Program-made: the position numbers and the translations under genes
Shown: positions 35,591-47,058 of the stretch, piece by piece
How the letters are laid out: each line of letters opens with the position of its first letter
Numbering within the stretch: position 1 is the stretch's first letter
Assembly (NCBI GenBank): GCA_902729315.2
Contig: LR746264.1
Span: 6,101,878-6,165,877 of the forward strand
Direction of reading: 5' to 3'
From: Spirodela intermedia
Lineage: Eukaryota > Streptophyta > Magnoliopsida > Alismatales > Araceae
Length of the DNA stretch: 64,000 bases
The notes under the pieces: generated by a model
The model's database searches: none
The model's input: the letters and a program-made list of their open reading frames with translations, nothing else
Told to the model about the DNA's origin: nothing

Positions 35591-38500
35591 ATGTCCATGG
35601 CAGCGCCAGCCGCTGCTGCGCTCCAGCAGCACCTGCTCCACCGTCCGAGGCGACGAATGTGGTTTACAAGAAGAAGCGTTCTAAACTCTCGCCAGAGTCG
35701 GCTCCTAGTCTTGGCGACCTCCTCGTCTTCATCATCGCCTCCCCCTTCCCCAGGAGCGAAGACGGAAACGGCCGAGAGCTGCGTTAACGTTGGACTCTCC
35801 CTCTTCTCCAAAGGAAGGGTAGGTGGGGCACAAGACGTCGACTGACCGGTTGATCTCCCTTCTTTTACACACTCGCTCAGTTGTTATTATCACCCTGTCG
35901 TCGCTGGTTGTATTGGATACTGGTAGTCCCCAATGGGATTTTTAATTTAATATTGATATCAGTACCCTCTAATGAGGGGTTTCGTATCTCGTTCATATGG
36001 GAAATTACTGTTTGGTTACTTACGGATCGTTAAATTGTTAAATTTCCCTTTAACTGCCTCTATCTGACTTTTTATTCCTTTGAAAAATTTGTTATTTATT
36101 CAAACTCCTTTTTTAGAGAACGTGAAATATGTCGCAAAGGCCTGCTGATATATTAATTCATTTTATTCGATGCCTTTGTGCCTCAAGACAATATTATCCT
36201 GAGGTGTTGATCGCAGAATTCGGATGTCTTATTACTTTAATTTATTTAATCATCTCTTTTCTCGTATCATTTTATCCGCGTGCATATGACTTAAGCAAGG
36301 AAAACTGCCTAGCGCACTTTGGAATCTTAGGAAGAGGAAAAGGTGGGACTGCTTCCAGAACCCCAAAAATGATCAGAGTGAAGTGTCTGATTATGCCTGT
36401 GGAAAATTCAATTAACAGTGATCGTCTTTATACCTCATGTTTCTATTGGAATCTTAGTTTTGAGAATTGGATGGGCCCAAAACTGCGCCAACAAAATCCC
36501 TATATCATAGTTCAGATATTTTCACAGCTTTGCCTACTCTGAACACATTTAGGTAATCGTAATTCAAATTTTTTCAACCAGGCTAGATGAATTTTTATGC
36601 ACCTAACTGAGTTAGGTACCTCTAGAAAAAAATACATGTTTTCGGATCTCAAGCATGAACCCATCTAGAAATGGGATAAGCTTCGAGGATGGCATGGCAT
36701 TCAAACCTGAGCCAAGGAAGAGGGTAGACTAATATGTGGCGGCTTTTTGGGGACACTGCCTACTGATAGGGACGAAGAGAATGGAGTAGGAACTGGTATT
36801 TCTTTTTGTATTAAGCTCCCAGGCTTTTTTTGTATCCTTGAATCATTTACCTTGTTTCTTGTTTTTGATCTGGGATTAATGATCATTTTTTTACCTGTGT
36901 GATTTTCTACAAATTATATGTAATGTTTGCTTGCATACAATTATGATCGTATATTTCTAGCTCTTGGGCTTAACGTTGCTCATTTCTGTCAATAATTCTG
37001 ATGGAGACAATGATTTGGCTTCCCTGTCGCCAGATTTGGTGATGTCACCTGATAATGATGGGAATTCAATATTAAATTATTTGACCTTATTGCTGCTCGA
37101 CTAATTAAAATCAATAAGGTCATTCAATATTGCATGAGGTGCAGGTGTGTAATTGATAAGAACACCGATCAAAGAACTACGAATAATTCGTATTAGATGA
37201 AAGAAATAATCTCTAGAACAGAAATACCAAAGATAAAGTACAATAAAAGAACCTAGAACAGATGGAGGGTCGCATACAACCTTAGAACCCATAACTGATG
37301 GAGGGTTGCATACAACCCTCCAACCCTTTCTCATAGATGCATGAGATACTAACTCTCATTTCCCCCCCCCCCTCCTTCCTGATCTATCCATCCTTATATC
37401 CTCTCCTTTCCCTCTCTTATTTAGGTAGTTAGTCTCCTGCCATAACTGTTCTTGCCATAACCACTCTTTGCCATAACTGTTCCTTGTCATATTGTTCATT
37501 GCCATAACTGTGCCTTCCCTTAATCATGCTAACTGTTATTGACTTATTGAGCTTTGTGCCTTCTTCCTTCTAACATATGTGCGTGGAGCCTTATCAATAC
37601 TTCCCCTCATGAGCTTCACTTTGTCCTCAAGATGGAAGTTTGAAAATTGCTGGTGGAGGGATGAAACTAGTTCCCACATAGCTTCAAAATCAAGGAGATC
37701 AGCCCATTTGACCAAGACTTCTGTGTCAAAAGAGAAATTCCGAATGGCGAGGATACACATTTCATACCAAAGTGTCAGTCAATATGCCCGAAATTGGTTG
37801 ACAATAAGTAGAATTCTCTAGTGCTTTGTGAAGTTGAGAAATGTGAAAATTGGGTGAATAGTTATGGAGTTGGGAAGTTCTAATTTGTATGCCACCTTGC
37901 CAATGTGCTCCTATATAGGGTAAGGTCCAAAAAATCTAGGACTCAATTTTTCATTAGCTTTCTTGGCCAATGATTTCGTACAATAATGTCGGAGCCTGAT
38001 ATAAACCAAATCGCCCACTTGAAACTCTATGTCTTGTTGATGTTTGTTGGCTTGTGCTTTCATCTTGAACTGTGCGGCCAATAGATGTTCCTTGAGAAGT
38101 TGAAGTGTATCATCCCTTTCTTTTAGATACGTGTCGACTATATTAATTGGTGACGTAGGAGATCCATAACATGTAAGTATGGGAGGGTCTTGTACATACA
38201 CTGCTTTAAAAGGGGTCATCTTGATGGCAAAATGATGAGAAGTGTTATAACTAAGTTCAGCCCAATGTAACCAATTACCCCATAACTTAGGTTTATCATA
38301 AGTAAAGCAGCGGAGATAATTCTCTAAGCTTTGGTTCACCACCTCAGTTTGCCCATCTGTTTGTGGGTGATAGGAAGAACTCATTTTCAATTCTATGCCT
38401 TGAAGTTTGTTGAGTGCTTTCCAAAAAGTGTTGGTAAATATAGTCCCTCTGTCAGTCACAATAGATTTTGGAATGCCATGCAGCTTGACGATTTTCTTTG

Positions 38501-41500
38501 TATAGATCTGGGCAATGTCTTTGGCTGTGAAGGAATGTTTGAGGGGTATATAGTGGCCAAATTTGCTGAGTCTGTCTACTATGATGAGAATGGAGTCATA
38601 GCCTTTGGATTTAAGTAGACCTTCTATAAAATCCATGGAGAGGTCTTCCTAGATCATATTCGAAATAGGCAGGGGCTGCAAAAGTCCTATTAGTGACAAG
38701 GTCGAAACCTTATTCAATTGACAAATAGTGCATTCATTAATATACTGTTTAATCATTTTCTTCATGGCAGGTCAATAGACGTGCTGAGCAATTCGTTGGT
38801 ATGTTTTTAAAAATTCAGCATGACCTCCCAATGGGGTTATCATGAAATTCACGTAGTAATGTAGAGAGAAGAGTGGATGTAAGAGGTAACAATAGTCGGC
38901 CTTTGTAGAGAAGTAACCTTTGTTGAATTGAGTAATGTGAAAAAGAAGTTGAGCCTTCTATGGGTGTGATTTTGATTTTGGATAGTTGTGAGTCATCGTC
39001 CAATTCTTTGTTGATTGTGGTTACATCCACTCCTTGTGTAATGCACATGGGTGCTACCACTGCTTTGCCTAATTGTGGTGCTCTAGATAGTGCATTTGCA
39101 ACTGAATTTTTTTTGTGTTCCTTATATTGTATTTGAAAATTAAATCCCATTAGTTTAGTGATCCATTTGTGATATTCTGAGTGAATGTCCTTTTGGTCGA
39201 ACAAGAATTTCAAACTATATTGGTCTGTCTGAATGATGAAAGGATGGAGCATGAGATAATGCTTCCATTTCTTGACTGCCATCACAATGGCAATGAGTTC
39301 TCTTTCATAGGTTGACTTTAGACAAGAGTGTGCCTTGAAAGCATGACTGAAATAAGCTACTGGTCGTCCTTCTTGCATCAATATTGCACCTATGTCATGC
39401 CTTGAAGCATCTGTTTCAACTATGAATTTCTGAGAGAAATTAGGTAGGGCCAAAACTGGTGTGAAAGTCATTGCCACTTTCAGCTTATGGAAAGCTTCTT
39501 GAGCATCAGAGTCCCAATGAAAAGAATTTTTCTTGAGCAATTTAGTCAGGGGCCATGATAAAGTGGTATAACATTTGACAAACCGGTGATAATAGTTAGT
39601 CAGTCCTAAGAATCTTCATAATGCTTTCAAATTCTTAAGAGTAGTTCAGTCCCATATTGTTGAAATTTTTCCTTGATCTGTAGATACTCCCTCTACAGAA
39701 ATCCATTCGCCGAGGTATTCTAATTGAGATTGTTTGAATTGATATTTTTTTTCATTGACATAAAGGCTATTAGCTGCAAGAATAAGGAAGACATTATCCA
39801 AATGTTCATCATGTTCTTTACGAGTCTTGCTATATACCATGATATCATCCAAAAATATCAATACGAATTTCTGTAGATAAGATCTGAATATATCATTCAT
39901 TAAGTATTGAAATGTGACTAGGGCATTAGAGAGCCCAAATGGCATAACCTTGAATCCGTAGTGAACCTCATGGGTCTTGAAAGCAGTTTTCTGAATGTCT
40001 TCTTGTTTCATACGGATTTGATAGTAACCAGACTTCAAATCTAGTTTAGAAAAAATCGACATTCCATGCAGCTCTTCCAGTAACTCATTGACAATAGGAA
40101 TATGGAACCTGTTTGGAACCGTGGATTTATTTAAGGCCATGTAATCAATATAGAATTGCCAACTGCCATCCTTTTTTTTTTACTAGTCAGGGGCTAGCAA
40201 ATAAACTTTTAGAGGGTTGAATGATGCCTGCAGTACATAGCTTATGGACAAGTCGTTCTATTTCATCCTTCTGAAATTGTGTGTACCTGTAGGGTCGTAG
40301 ATTAATAGGCTGAATACCTGGTAATAAATTGATGGCATGATCAACTATTCTTTCTGGAGGAAGCCCTGACAAGGTTTCAAAGACTTGTGGTAACTGTTTC
40401 TGCAGTTTGACTATTATCTAATGAGGAGCTAAAATTTAGTGCGGTGCTAGACAATTGGTGTAATTCTACTACACATATTTGGCTTCTTTTTAATTCACGT
40501 TTTACTGCTTTGAAAGATATTGCTGTTTTGTTTAAACTTGCATCCCCACTAATGGTCTAGATTGTGTTGTTGAGCATAGATTTCATGATTAATTGCCCAT
40601 AGTGTGAATGTATCCACCCCAGTGTTTTAAGCCACTGCATTCCTAGTATGATATCTATGCTACTCAAATTCAAGGGAAGGAAATCTTGAATAATGAGGAG
40701 ATCTTGGATTTTGAGTGGAATGTTATGGCATATCCCATGACCTTACATGGTATGCCCATTGCCCATTACAGTACCATAGCTGTGGAATTCACCGACAGGT
40801 AAAGATAGCTCTTCTTGCAACTTATTGCATATGAAATTGTGGGTAGCACCAGTGTCTATAAGAACGGTTACCTATTGATTTATGCATGATGCCTTTTACC
40901 TTCATAGTCTTGTGTTGAGTCAATCCCATGACAGAGTTTAATGAGACATGGGCTGTGAATAGAGTACCTTCCTCTTGTGAGCAATGCTTCAATAGAGCCC
41001 AATCTTCCTCTTTGAAGTCTTCTTGGGACTTCTCCTCCTCTTAGACAATGAGTATATTAAGGTCTTGCCTGCATCTATGGCTTGGTCCAAACCTGTCATT
41101 ACAATAGAAACATTATCCTTTGTTGCATCTTTCTTGTAGTTCAACTTCTGTCAATTGTATCTGTCTTCTATTTCCCCAGTTATTGCTCATATTTCGTGGA
41201 GTATATGTGGACGTCCCATCTTTATTTGAGGCACTAGCTGTGGTCACTTAGGTTTTCTCCAAATTAGATTGCTCATTTCTGAAATTAGATATCAGAGGAA
41301 GTCTTTGTTGGTCTGGAGTACAAGCAGCAATGACATGTTTGGGTGGTCGTGGTTGTTCTTGCTTCCATGCTTGCCATAGAGTACGAATATGAGCTTCGGC
41401 CTGTACTGAAGTATCCATAATTTCACGTAACCCAATAGGCTTGGACATAGATAATTTTGATTGGATCTCAAGCTTGAGTCCTTTCAAATATGTATGCTCC

Positions 41501-44500
41501 AGTATTTCTGTTGGTATGTTCAGAAGATAGGTTGAGAGTCGTTCAAACTCTGCCCTATATTCTAATATGGAACTCTCTTGTTTCAGGTTCAAAAGTTTTT
41601 GATATGTGTTGTTAGCTGCTGATGAACCAAATCGACCACTAAGTTGGATTTTAAAATCATACCGGTCACGGAATGGAAAGCGATCTTCCATCCACATATA
41701 CCAATCCAGGGCATCACCCTCGATGCTCAACATTATTGCTTTTAAACGATTGTGTTCTGGTGTTTGGTTAATACGGAAATACCTCTCAGCCCGTTGTAAT
41801 CATCCATCTGGATTATCACCAATGAAATTTGGAAGCTCAGTCCAATGGTTGGGCTTGTAAATGCCCTCCCTTTGCTCCGGATTTTGAAGTGGTGTGGTTC
41901 TGATTGTCTGTGAAACTACTCTGGTGGAGATTCATGTGGTAAGCGTGTCATCAAAGCTGCTAGTTGTTGGGTGAGTTGTTGTAACATTTCTTTTGTACCC
42001 CTATTGTCTTCCTTAAGAGCTTCGAGATCAGCTTCCAGAGATTCCATCCTCGCAATAGTAAGCCCTTTAACCATACAGGAATAGCCCAATTTGGCTTTGA
42101 TACCAGTTGATAAGAACCCAGATCAAAGAATTACGAATAATTCGTATTAGATGAAAGAAAGAATCTTTAGAACAGAAATACCAAAGATAAAGTACAGTAA
42201 AAGAATCCAGAACAGATGGAGGGTTGCTCAATCATGCTAACCGTTATTGACTTATTGGGCTTTGAGCCTTCTTCCTTCTAACATATGTGCGTGGAGCCTT
42301 ATCAGTAATATGGGTAGGTCATTTTTGTTGATTTTTTAACTCATGTAATCCTTGACTATTCGGCATTCCTATACCATGATAGTAACAAAAATAATCTTGT
42401 ACGTTGATAATGGTCCTCGTAAATATTCTAGGTAAAGGAAGCACTTGCTCAATTTGAAAATGCACTTGAACTGGATCCAAATCCTGTGGAAGCTCAAGCA
42501 GCTTTGTATAACAAGGCTTGCTGTCATGCTTACAGGTAGTGTTCACAGTAAGTATATGGGGTAGCTTGTTGATTTTATTAGATGATTTGGGTTTTGATCT
42601 AGTCTTTTATTTTATGAATTCAGGGGGGAAGGCAGGAAAGCGGCAGAGTGTCTGAGGGTGGCTCTCCGAGACTACAATCTCAAGTTCAGCACAATCCTTA
42701 ATGATCCTGACCTGGCCTCCTTCAGAACCTTACCAGAGTTCAAAGAATTGCAAGAAGAGGTAATTGATTTCTCTGTTAGCAAGCTTCCATTGTCATACTA
42801 TCAGTTTTTTTGGATTCTTAAGTTTCTCTGTTATGTAGTTATTATCACGTTTTTGACTGGAATATCCTTCATTTGATTCAGTAACTGACTTACAAAATCA
42901 TCATCTTCTAGTTCAATATCTTTCTAATAGCGATGTTCAAAATCTTCACAGGCAAGACGTGGTGGCGAGGATATAGGATATGGTTTTAGGAGAGACTTGA
43001 AGCTCATTAGTGAGGTCCAAGCACCGTTTCGTGGTATCAGAAGATTCTTCTATGTGGCATTTACTGCAGCAGCTGGAATTGCCACCTTTTTTACTGTGCC
43101 TAGACTTTTACATGCGATTAATGGTGGAGATGGTGCTCCTGACTTGTTGGAGACTGCTGGAAATGCTGCTGTCAACATTGGAGGTAAATATTTTTCCTCA
43201 GAAAAATACCAGATGTAATTGGGTGGATGCATCACTGAAGCTTAGTAGGAGACTTTATTCCTTTATCTTTGGCATATTAAAATTTTCTCCTTTAAGCACT
43301 TCCACATGATTCAGAAAAATGTATATGTTCACTTGTGGAGTTTAGATTAATGTTCATGCCCAAAGGTAGAAGCAAACACATTGTAGTACATGTAAATTTC
43401 GTCTTCTTTGTACCTTGCATCTCTTTCTTTCAACATGGAAATAAACTGCTTGGAATGAGGCACATATCTTCACGTACAGATTGTTAAGATTTTACTAGTC
43501 CTTACTAGCGAGTGATTATTTTAAATTTTATGAATAAATTCATCTACCACCTTTTTGAAACTGTGAAGTAACCTGCTTTGTCCTCATTTCTCTTAGTTGG
43601 ATGTTCTTTATTATCTTTATCGGTCAACTATGGGAGTGATTAGAATGCATCCTCTTGATGTCAGCCTTTTCTTAGGAGAGTACCACAGATGTGATGTGAC
43701 AGTGAATTGAGAAAACAGGTTTTGATAAGCATGGGAATCTATTAGTATTACGATTACTTCTTTTAGCTCCTATAAATTTCTTATTTGAACAAGTATCACA
43801 AGTTGGGTCTTATCATTTTATTTATACATTGATTAAAATTTTAAATCAGCTCTTCACAGGTATTGCTGTTCTTGTGGCATTGTTTATCTGGGATAACAAG
43901 AAGGAAGAGGAGCAGCTTGCACAGATAACACGGGATGAAACACTTTCAAGATTGCCTTTGCGCCTTTCAACAAATAGAATTGTTGAACTCGTGCAACTTC
44001 GGGACACTGCGAGGCCAGTTAGTATCAAATATTTTATTTCATACATAGATTAAGCTGATCATTAGTTTTTACTAGCTGGAGGTACTTGATGGTCGGCAGA
44101 CTTGCATGTAACTATTTACAATAATTTAAATTTATTAGTTATTATTGTACTCTCACTTTTGATAGGATTTTCTAATCAATAACTTCAGGTTATTCTCGCA
44201 GGAAAAAAGGAGGTGGTGTCAAATGCGATTGAGAAGGCAGAGAGGTTTCGGACTGAGCTGCTTCTACGAGGTATTCTCCTAGTCCCTGTTGTCTTGGGTG
44301 AAGGGCAAAGGACTTCCATTGAGAGTAAAGGCTTTGGCGTTCCCACAAAAGCAGCAACATCGCTTCCTTCCATTGGGGTAAGCCAGCTTCTCAGTATTTT
44401 CTTATTTTTTGGTTATGAGATTCAATAAGTCAGTCTTTCAGAGTTTTGGGCTAAATTATGGCTTTAATAACTTGATACAGAGCATATGCTGCCCTAGTCT

Positions 44501-46655
44501 TATTTTTCAATGCAACTTTGCAAACATCAAATGCAGACTTTACCTTAGTTTTATGTTATAAGAAAGTTGAGTATTATTCCTTGGGCGAATTTCGCTGTAT
44601 ACAAGCCTTCCAGACTAAACATCATCATATAAATAGTTTGTTTGCTGTCTTTGTCTAGAGTATGGAAAAAATATTCAAAATCCAAAAATGTGGAGAAGAA
44701 AGTTCAATGTCCACACTCTTGTATGAGCGGAAAATCTGAAAAAATAATTTCAATTTTAAATAAGTTCATCACAGATAAGAGCTTTTACTTGATGCAAGCA
44801 GCATATTTACTCCAATAAAACGATGTCCAACCGAGGAGGGGGAGCATCGACGACCATGCCTCATTTCCTAGCACATATAAGTTCGAGCCATTCGAATCAA
44901 TGATTGCACTTCCTCATCTTGAACTTCATCTTGTAACTGTCTTCTAAAGAGCATTCATGACAGGCATGCCCATAAGTTCTCTTGCACTTGCAAATGGCAT
45001 CCTTTTGATGTCCTACTGAGTGCCACCTTTTTTTTATATGATTTTATGGTTGTCAAAAATCGTTCTGTATGAAATGTCTAATCCGATGCTACTCCTTTAT
45101 TGTATCTTTAGTTTTTTCCGTAGGAAAAATTTGGTTGATCTTTCAAAATAAATTTTGACACTCTGATGGCATCATTTTAGGATGACTTTGATAAAAGAGC
45201 TCAATCTATTACTGCAAAATCTCGTTTGAAGGCTGAGGTGCGATTTAGAGCTGAGATCGTATCACCCAATGAGTGGGAAAGGTCACGTTCTTTCTTTATT
45301 ATTGATGCTTTATTCCGATTTTTTCGTCGGCCGTTCCATTTGTTTATGTATATTTTGTCTCATTTTGAGTATCCATGTGCCAATTCATTTCAAATTTGTC
45401 ATCCATTTCAAATTTGTTTGTTTTCTAACTTCAAAAAAACGTTTGATGCTCATCTATTCAATGAGTAAATGCAGTCAGATTTGTTGATCTCTTTATTTCC
45501 CGAATTGCTTTATACCCTCCCCCCCCCCGGTTTGCTTCAACTTTAACCTGTGTCAAGACGGGTGGGTACAGGTTCACGGACTAGGAATTTATTGTTCAGG
45601 GTCATGAAAAAATTATCCCTGTTTGAATCTCGATCTAATGCATCATCAGCCTCAACCTTGATCTTTGCCTGTGCCGCCATTTCGTCCTACGTGATAGAAA
45701 CCGTTTTTCGTGCCCTCTTACTGAGTCTTGAGATTGAAGAGATGGGCTGAATATTCTCTCCCCCTTCATGTCGTTCTGAAGAATGCCATTTAAGATTACC
45801 TTGACACAGTAAGAGCACACCTCGGTCTCAGTTTCCAGCTTATGTTTATTTCCGAGGTAGGCTTTGTCTTTAGCTGGTGTGTTAACTAACTGTTAACCTT
45901 TGAGAAAGAAAGAGCAATATTTGGAGGAAAGATTCTTCCTGTCGAACAAGAGTCTGAAGGGGATTCACCCCCTTCGTAGGATGTAAACCCTCTAGAATTC
46001 CTCATGGCTCACCTCTTACTAAATCATTCCACAGTATCAGGCTGTTCTGTCAGGTTTGATTCCGTTTGTGGCTTAGGGTTCTTATCTATCTTCTAGGTCT
46101 TTAGTTGAGAGACATCTACAGTGTCTTCTGTGGATCTACATTTGTATTTGGTTTAAATTTTACCATTTCTGTTTACACTTAATATTTCCGGCCGTTCCCT
46201 TTTGAAATGAAACCAGAACCGAGTGTTACATCTGGTAAAGTGTTGACTGTGGAACTGAGCATCTCGTGTCTCCTCCATCTGAGTTTCATCTGTCGCTCTC
46301 TGATGATCCTCCAGGTGGATCTCTGAGCAACCGGGTCTCGAACCCGGAGAGGATGTATACATAGTGCTGCGTCTTGACGGACGTGTTAGAAGATCTGGGA
46401 AGGTAATGAAAATCAAAATCACCACTTTCAGATGATCTTTCAGTCTTCTCACATTGAATCGTGTGAATCACCGCTTTCAGATTAACATATGAGCTGGTAT
46501 ATTTATTCTCAGTGTCACTATTCCTGCATTCTTTTATGGTAGATCCCGCGTTGACTTTTCTATCCTCCTATTCCCTGCAGGGAATGCCCGATTGGCAGCA
46601 GATAGTGAAGGAGGTGCCTCCGATGGAAGCTCTTCTTAGCAAATTAGAAAGATGA
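35591..46655 (+). CDS. LPA1: LOW PSII ACCUMULATION 1-like chloroplast protein
   Basis: Nine exons: 35591-35818, 42432-42535, 42624-42759, 42952-43183, 43860-44017, 44189-44377, 45181-45281, 46315-46402 and 46581-46655, giving 436 aa (Arabidopsis LPA1 is about 450) with every phase consistent. LPA1 is a thylakoid protein needed for photosystem II assembly, proposed to help D1 insertion. Residues 1-55 form an Arg/Ser-rich chloroplast transit peptide. TPR-like repeats follow (SCVNVGLSLFSKGRVKEAL, then FENALELDPNPVEAQAAL). Two hydrophobic segments are FYVAFTAAAGIATFFTVP and GIAVLVALFIW. The C-terminal half contains ILAGKKEVVSNAIEKAERFR, EIVSPNEWERW, DVYIVLRLDGRVRRSG and MPDWQQIVKEVPPMEALL. Intron 1 is 6.6 kb because a retrotransposon sits inside it. 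The exon 1/2 junction falls inside the first TPR. The start is the first ATG in the frame that gives a transit peptide. Confidence 0.93.
37149..37153. repeat. Target-site duplication, left copy (GTAAT)
   Basis: GTAAT immediately precedes the left LTR. The same five bases immediately follow the right LTR at 42305-42309. A 5-bp duplication is what Ty3/gypsy integrases leave. Confidence 0.9.
37154..37596 (-). repeat. 3' LTR of the chromovirus (443 bp)
   Basis: Ends TGATAAG and CTTATCA, an inverted repeat of 7 bp. It contains internal degenerate tandem repeats: GCCATAACTGTTCTT-like units at about 37438-37515, and two copies of GATGGAGGGT followed by CGCATACAACC or TGCATACAACC near 37261 and 37300. 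The plus-strand poly-C run near 37363 is also internal. The corresponding region is missing from the other LTR. A purine-rich GAGGGGAAG lies just inside the element (about 37600-37610), the likely polypurine tract. Confidence 0.9.
37597..38640 (-). pseudogene. Chromovirus integrase core and chromodomain-like end
   Basis: The integrase frame 38636-37911 starts at MDFIEGLLKSKG and keeps the catalytic D,D,E pattern: D in MDFIEG, D in IVTDRGT, and E within TDGQTEVVNQSLENYLR. After a stop following FFGPYPI the reading continues as KVAYKLELPNS and IHPIFTFL. It then reaches a chromodomain-like stretch at about 37700-37540 (LVKWADLLDFEAMWE, NFHLEDKVKL). A stop sits where tryptophan is expected just before the MDFIEG block. 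Not functional as it stands. Confidence 0.88.
38815..39645 (-). pseudogene. Chromovirus RNase H region
   Basis: The frame 39540-38815 carries FIVETDASRHDIGAILMQEG, AYFSHAFK, YERELIAIVMAVKKWKHYL and FIIQTDQYSLKFL, the typical RNase H words of Ty3/gypsy pol. The bridge from RT (39645-39541) is broken by TGA codons at two places, one where the family has Trp and one where it has Arg. Confidence 0.88.
39646..40372 (-). pseudogene. Chromovirus reverse transcriptase, disrupted
   Basis: The N-terminal part (40372-40187, PPERIVDHAINLLPG to SLFASP) ends in a stop. The main part (40140-39646) starts near MALNKSTVPNRFHIP and carries SIFSKLDLKSGYYQIRM and the active-site FLDDIMVYS. Between them a run of ten A's codes for the KKKDGSW region; one A too many shifts the frame. 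Both defects separate the two halves. Confidence 0.9.
40420..40900 (-). pseudogene. Chromovirus aspartic protease region
   Basis: The active-site motif LIDTGATHNFICNKL lies near 40860-40815, with IDIILGMQWLKTLGW near 40655-40610. Both are typical of Ty3/gypsy proteases. The surrounding frame is interrupted by stops. Confidence 0.8.
41248..41880 (-). pseudogene. Chromovirus gag fragment
   Basis: The open part 41733-41248 has MLSIEGDALDWYMWMEDR, LNLKQESSILEYRAEFERL and TYLKGLKLEIQSKL, the retrotransposon gag domain. It continues upstream as FIGDNPDG, stop, LQRAERYFRIN, where the stop TGA stands in place of the conserved Trp codon TGG. Related gag words occur in the second element at 47.7 kb. 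Confidence 0.85.
42093..42105 (-). other. Primer binding site (initiator tRNA-Met type)
   Basis: On the minus strand TGGTATCAAAGCC starts two bases after the 5' LTR. It differs by one base from TGGTATCAGAGCC, the complement of the plant initiator tRNA-Met 3' end, which is the usual primer of plant Ty3/gypsy elements. Confidence 0.9.
42108..42304 (-). repeat. 5' LTR of the chromovirus, internally deleted (197 bp)
   Basis: Matches both ends of the 443-bp LTR but lacks about 246 bp in the middle; the join falls after GATGGAGGGTTG. The next sequence, CTCAATCATGCTAAC, matches the other LTR near 37520. The element therefore has asymmetric LTRs. The flank GTAAT follows at 42305-42309. Confidence 0.92.
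42305..42309. repeat. Target-site duplication, right copy (GTAAT)
   Basis: Identical to 37149-37153 and directly adjacent to the LTR end TTATCA. Confidence 0.9.
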
Positions 46656-47058
46656 GTGGGCCCCATTGGGGGGAATAACCAGGAAGTCATCCAGGGAAAG
46701 GACCTCCTTTTTATAAACATTATCTTTAACTCAATGTGGGCTGCGAAATTCCTCTAAAATCTCCCCCTTGCCTTCGTTCTCGCTTTATTTGTTCAAATAG
46801 CTTTGAAGGAAGAGAAAACCTTCTATATCTGTTGCACCAGGGTATGTCATCATCTTGCTGTGTGAATATTTGTGAGATAATATTACAATTTATCTCCTAT
46901 TTATTTTAAAATCGGACTCTTCACCACTAACCGTTGAGAAAAACCCATCAATTATTGACATTTTTTTCCACTTTAATCGCTGAATAAAGCAATAAGCCTC
47001 CCATCAATACATATTCAAGGAAGAAGCTACTAGCTTCTATAGGTCTAATTGTAGTACA
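46656..47058. other. LPA1 3' flank
   Basis: Likely LPA1 3' UTR followed by AT-rich intergenic DNA up to the second retroelement. No other gene is seen. Confidence 0.5.

Larger units (their letters stand above)
37154..42304 (-). mobile_element. Ty3/gypsy chromovirus LTR retrotransposon in LPA1 intron 1
   Basis: A 5.15-kb element inserted antisense to LPA1, bounded by LTRs with TGATAAG..CTTATCA ends and flanked by GTAAT on both sides. In its own direction (right to left) the order is 5' LTR, primer binding site, gag, protease, reverse transcriptase, RNase H, integrase, chromodomain-like tail, polypurine tract and 3' LTR, the order of Ty3/gypsy chromoviruses. The primer site fits initiator tRNA-Met. 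Every coding part carries stops or frameshifts, so the element is not autonomous. The LTRs differ at roughly 8 of 118 comparable bases by eye, suggesting an insertion that is old but not ancient. Confidence 0.95.

Noticed and set aside
36129-36542. 137-codon plus-strand frame in LPA1 intron 1
   Set aside because: No family resemblance, irregular composition, inside an intron. It may be chance, although the length is above average for AT-rich DNA.
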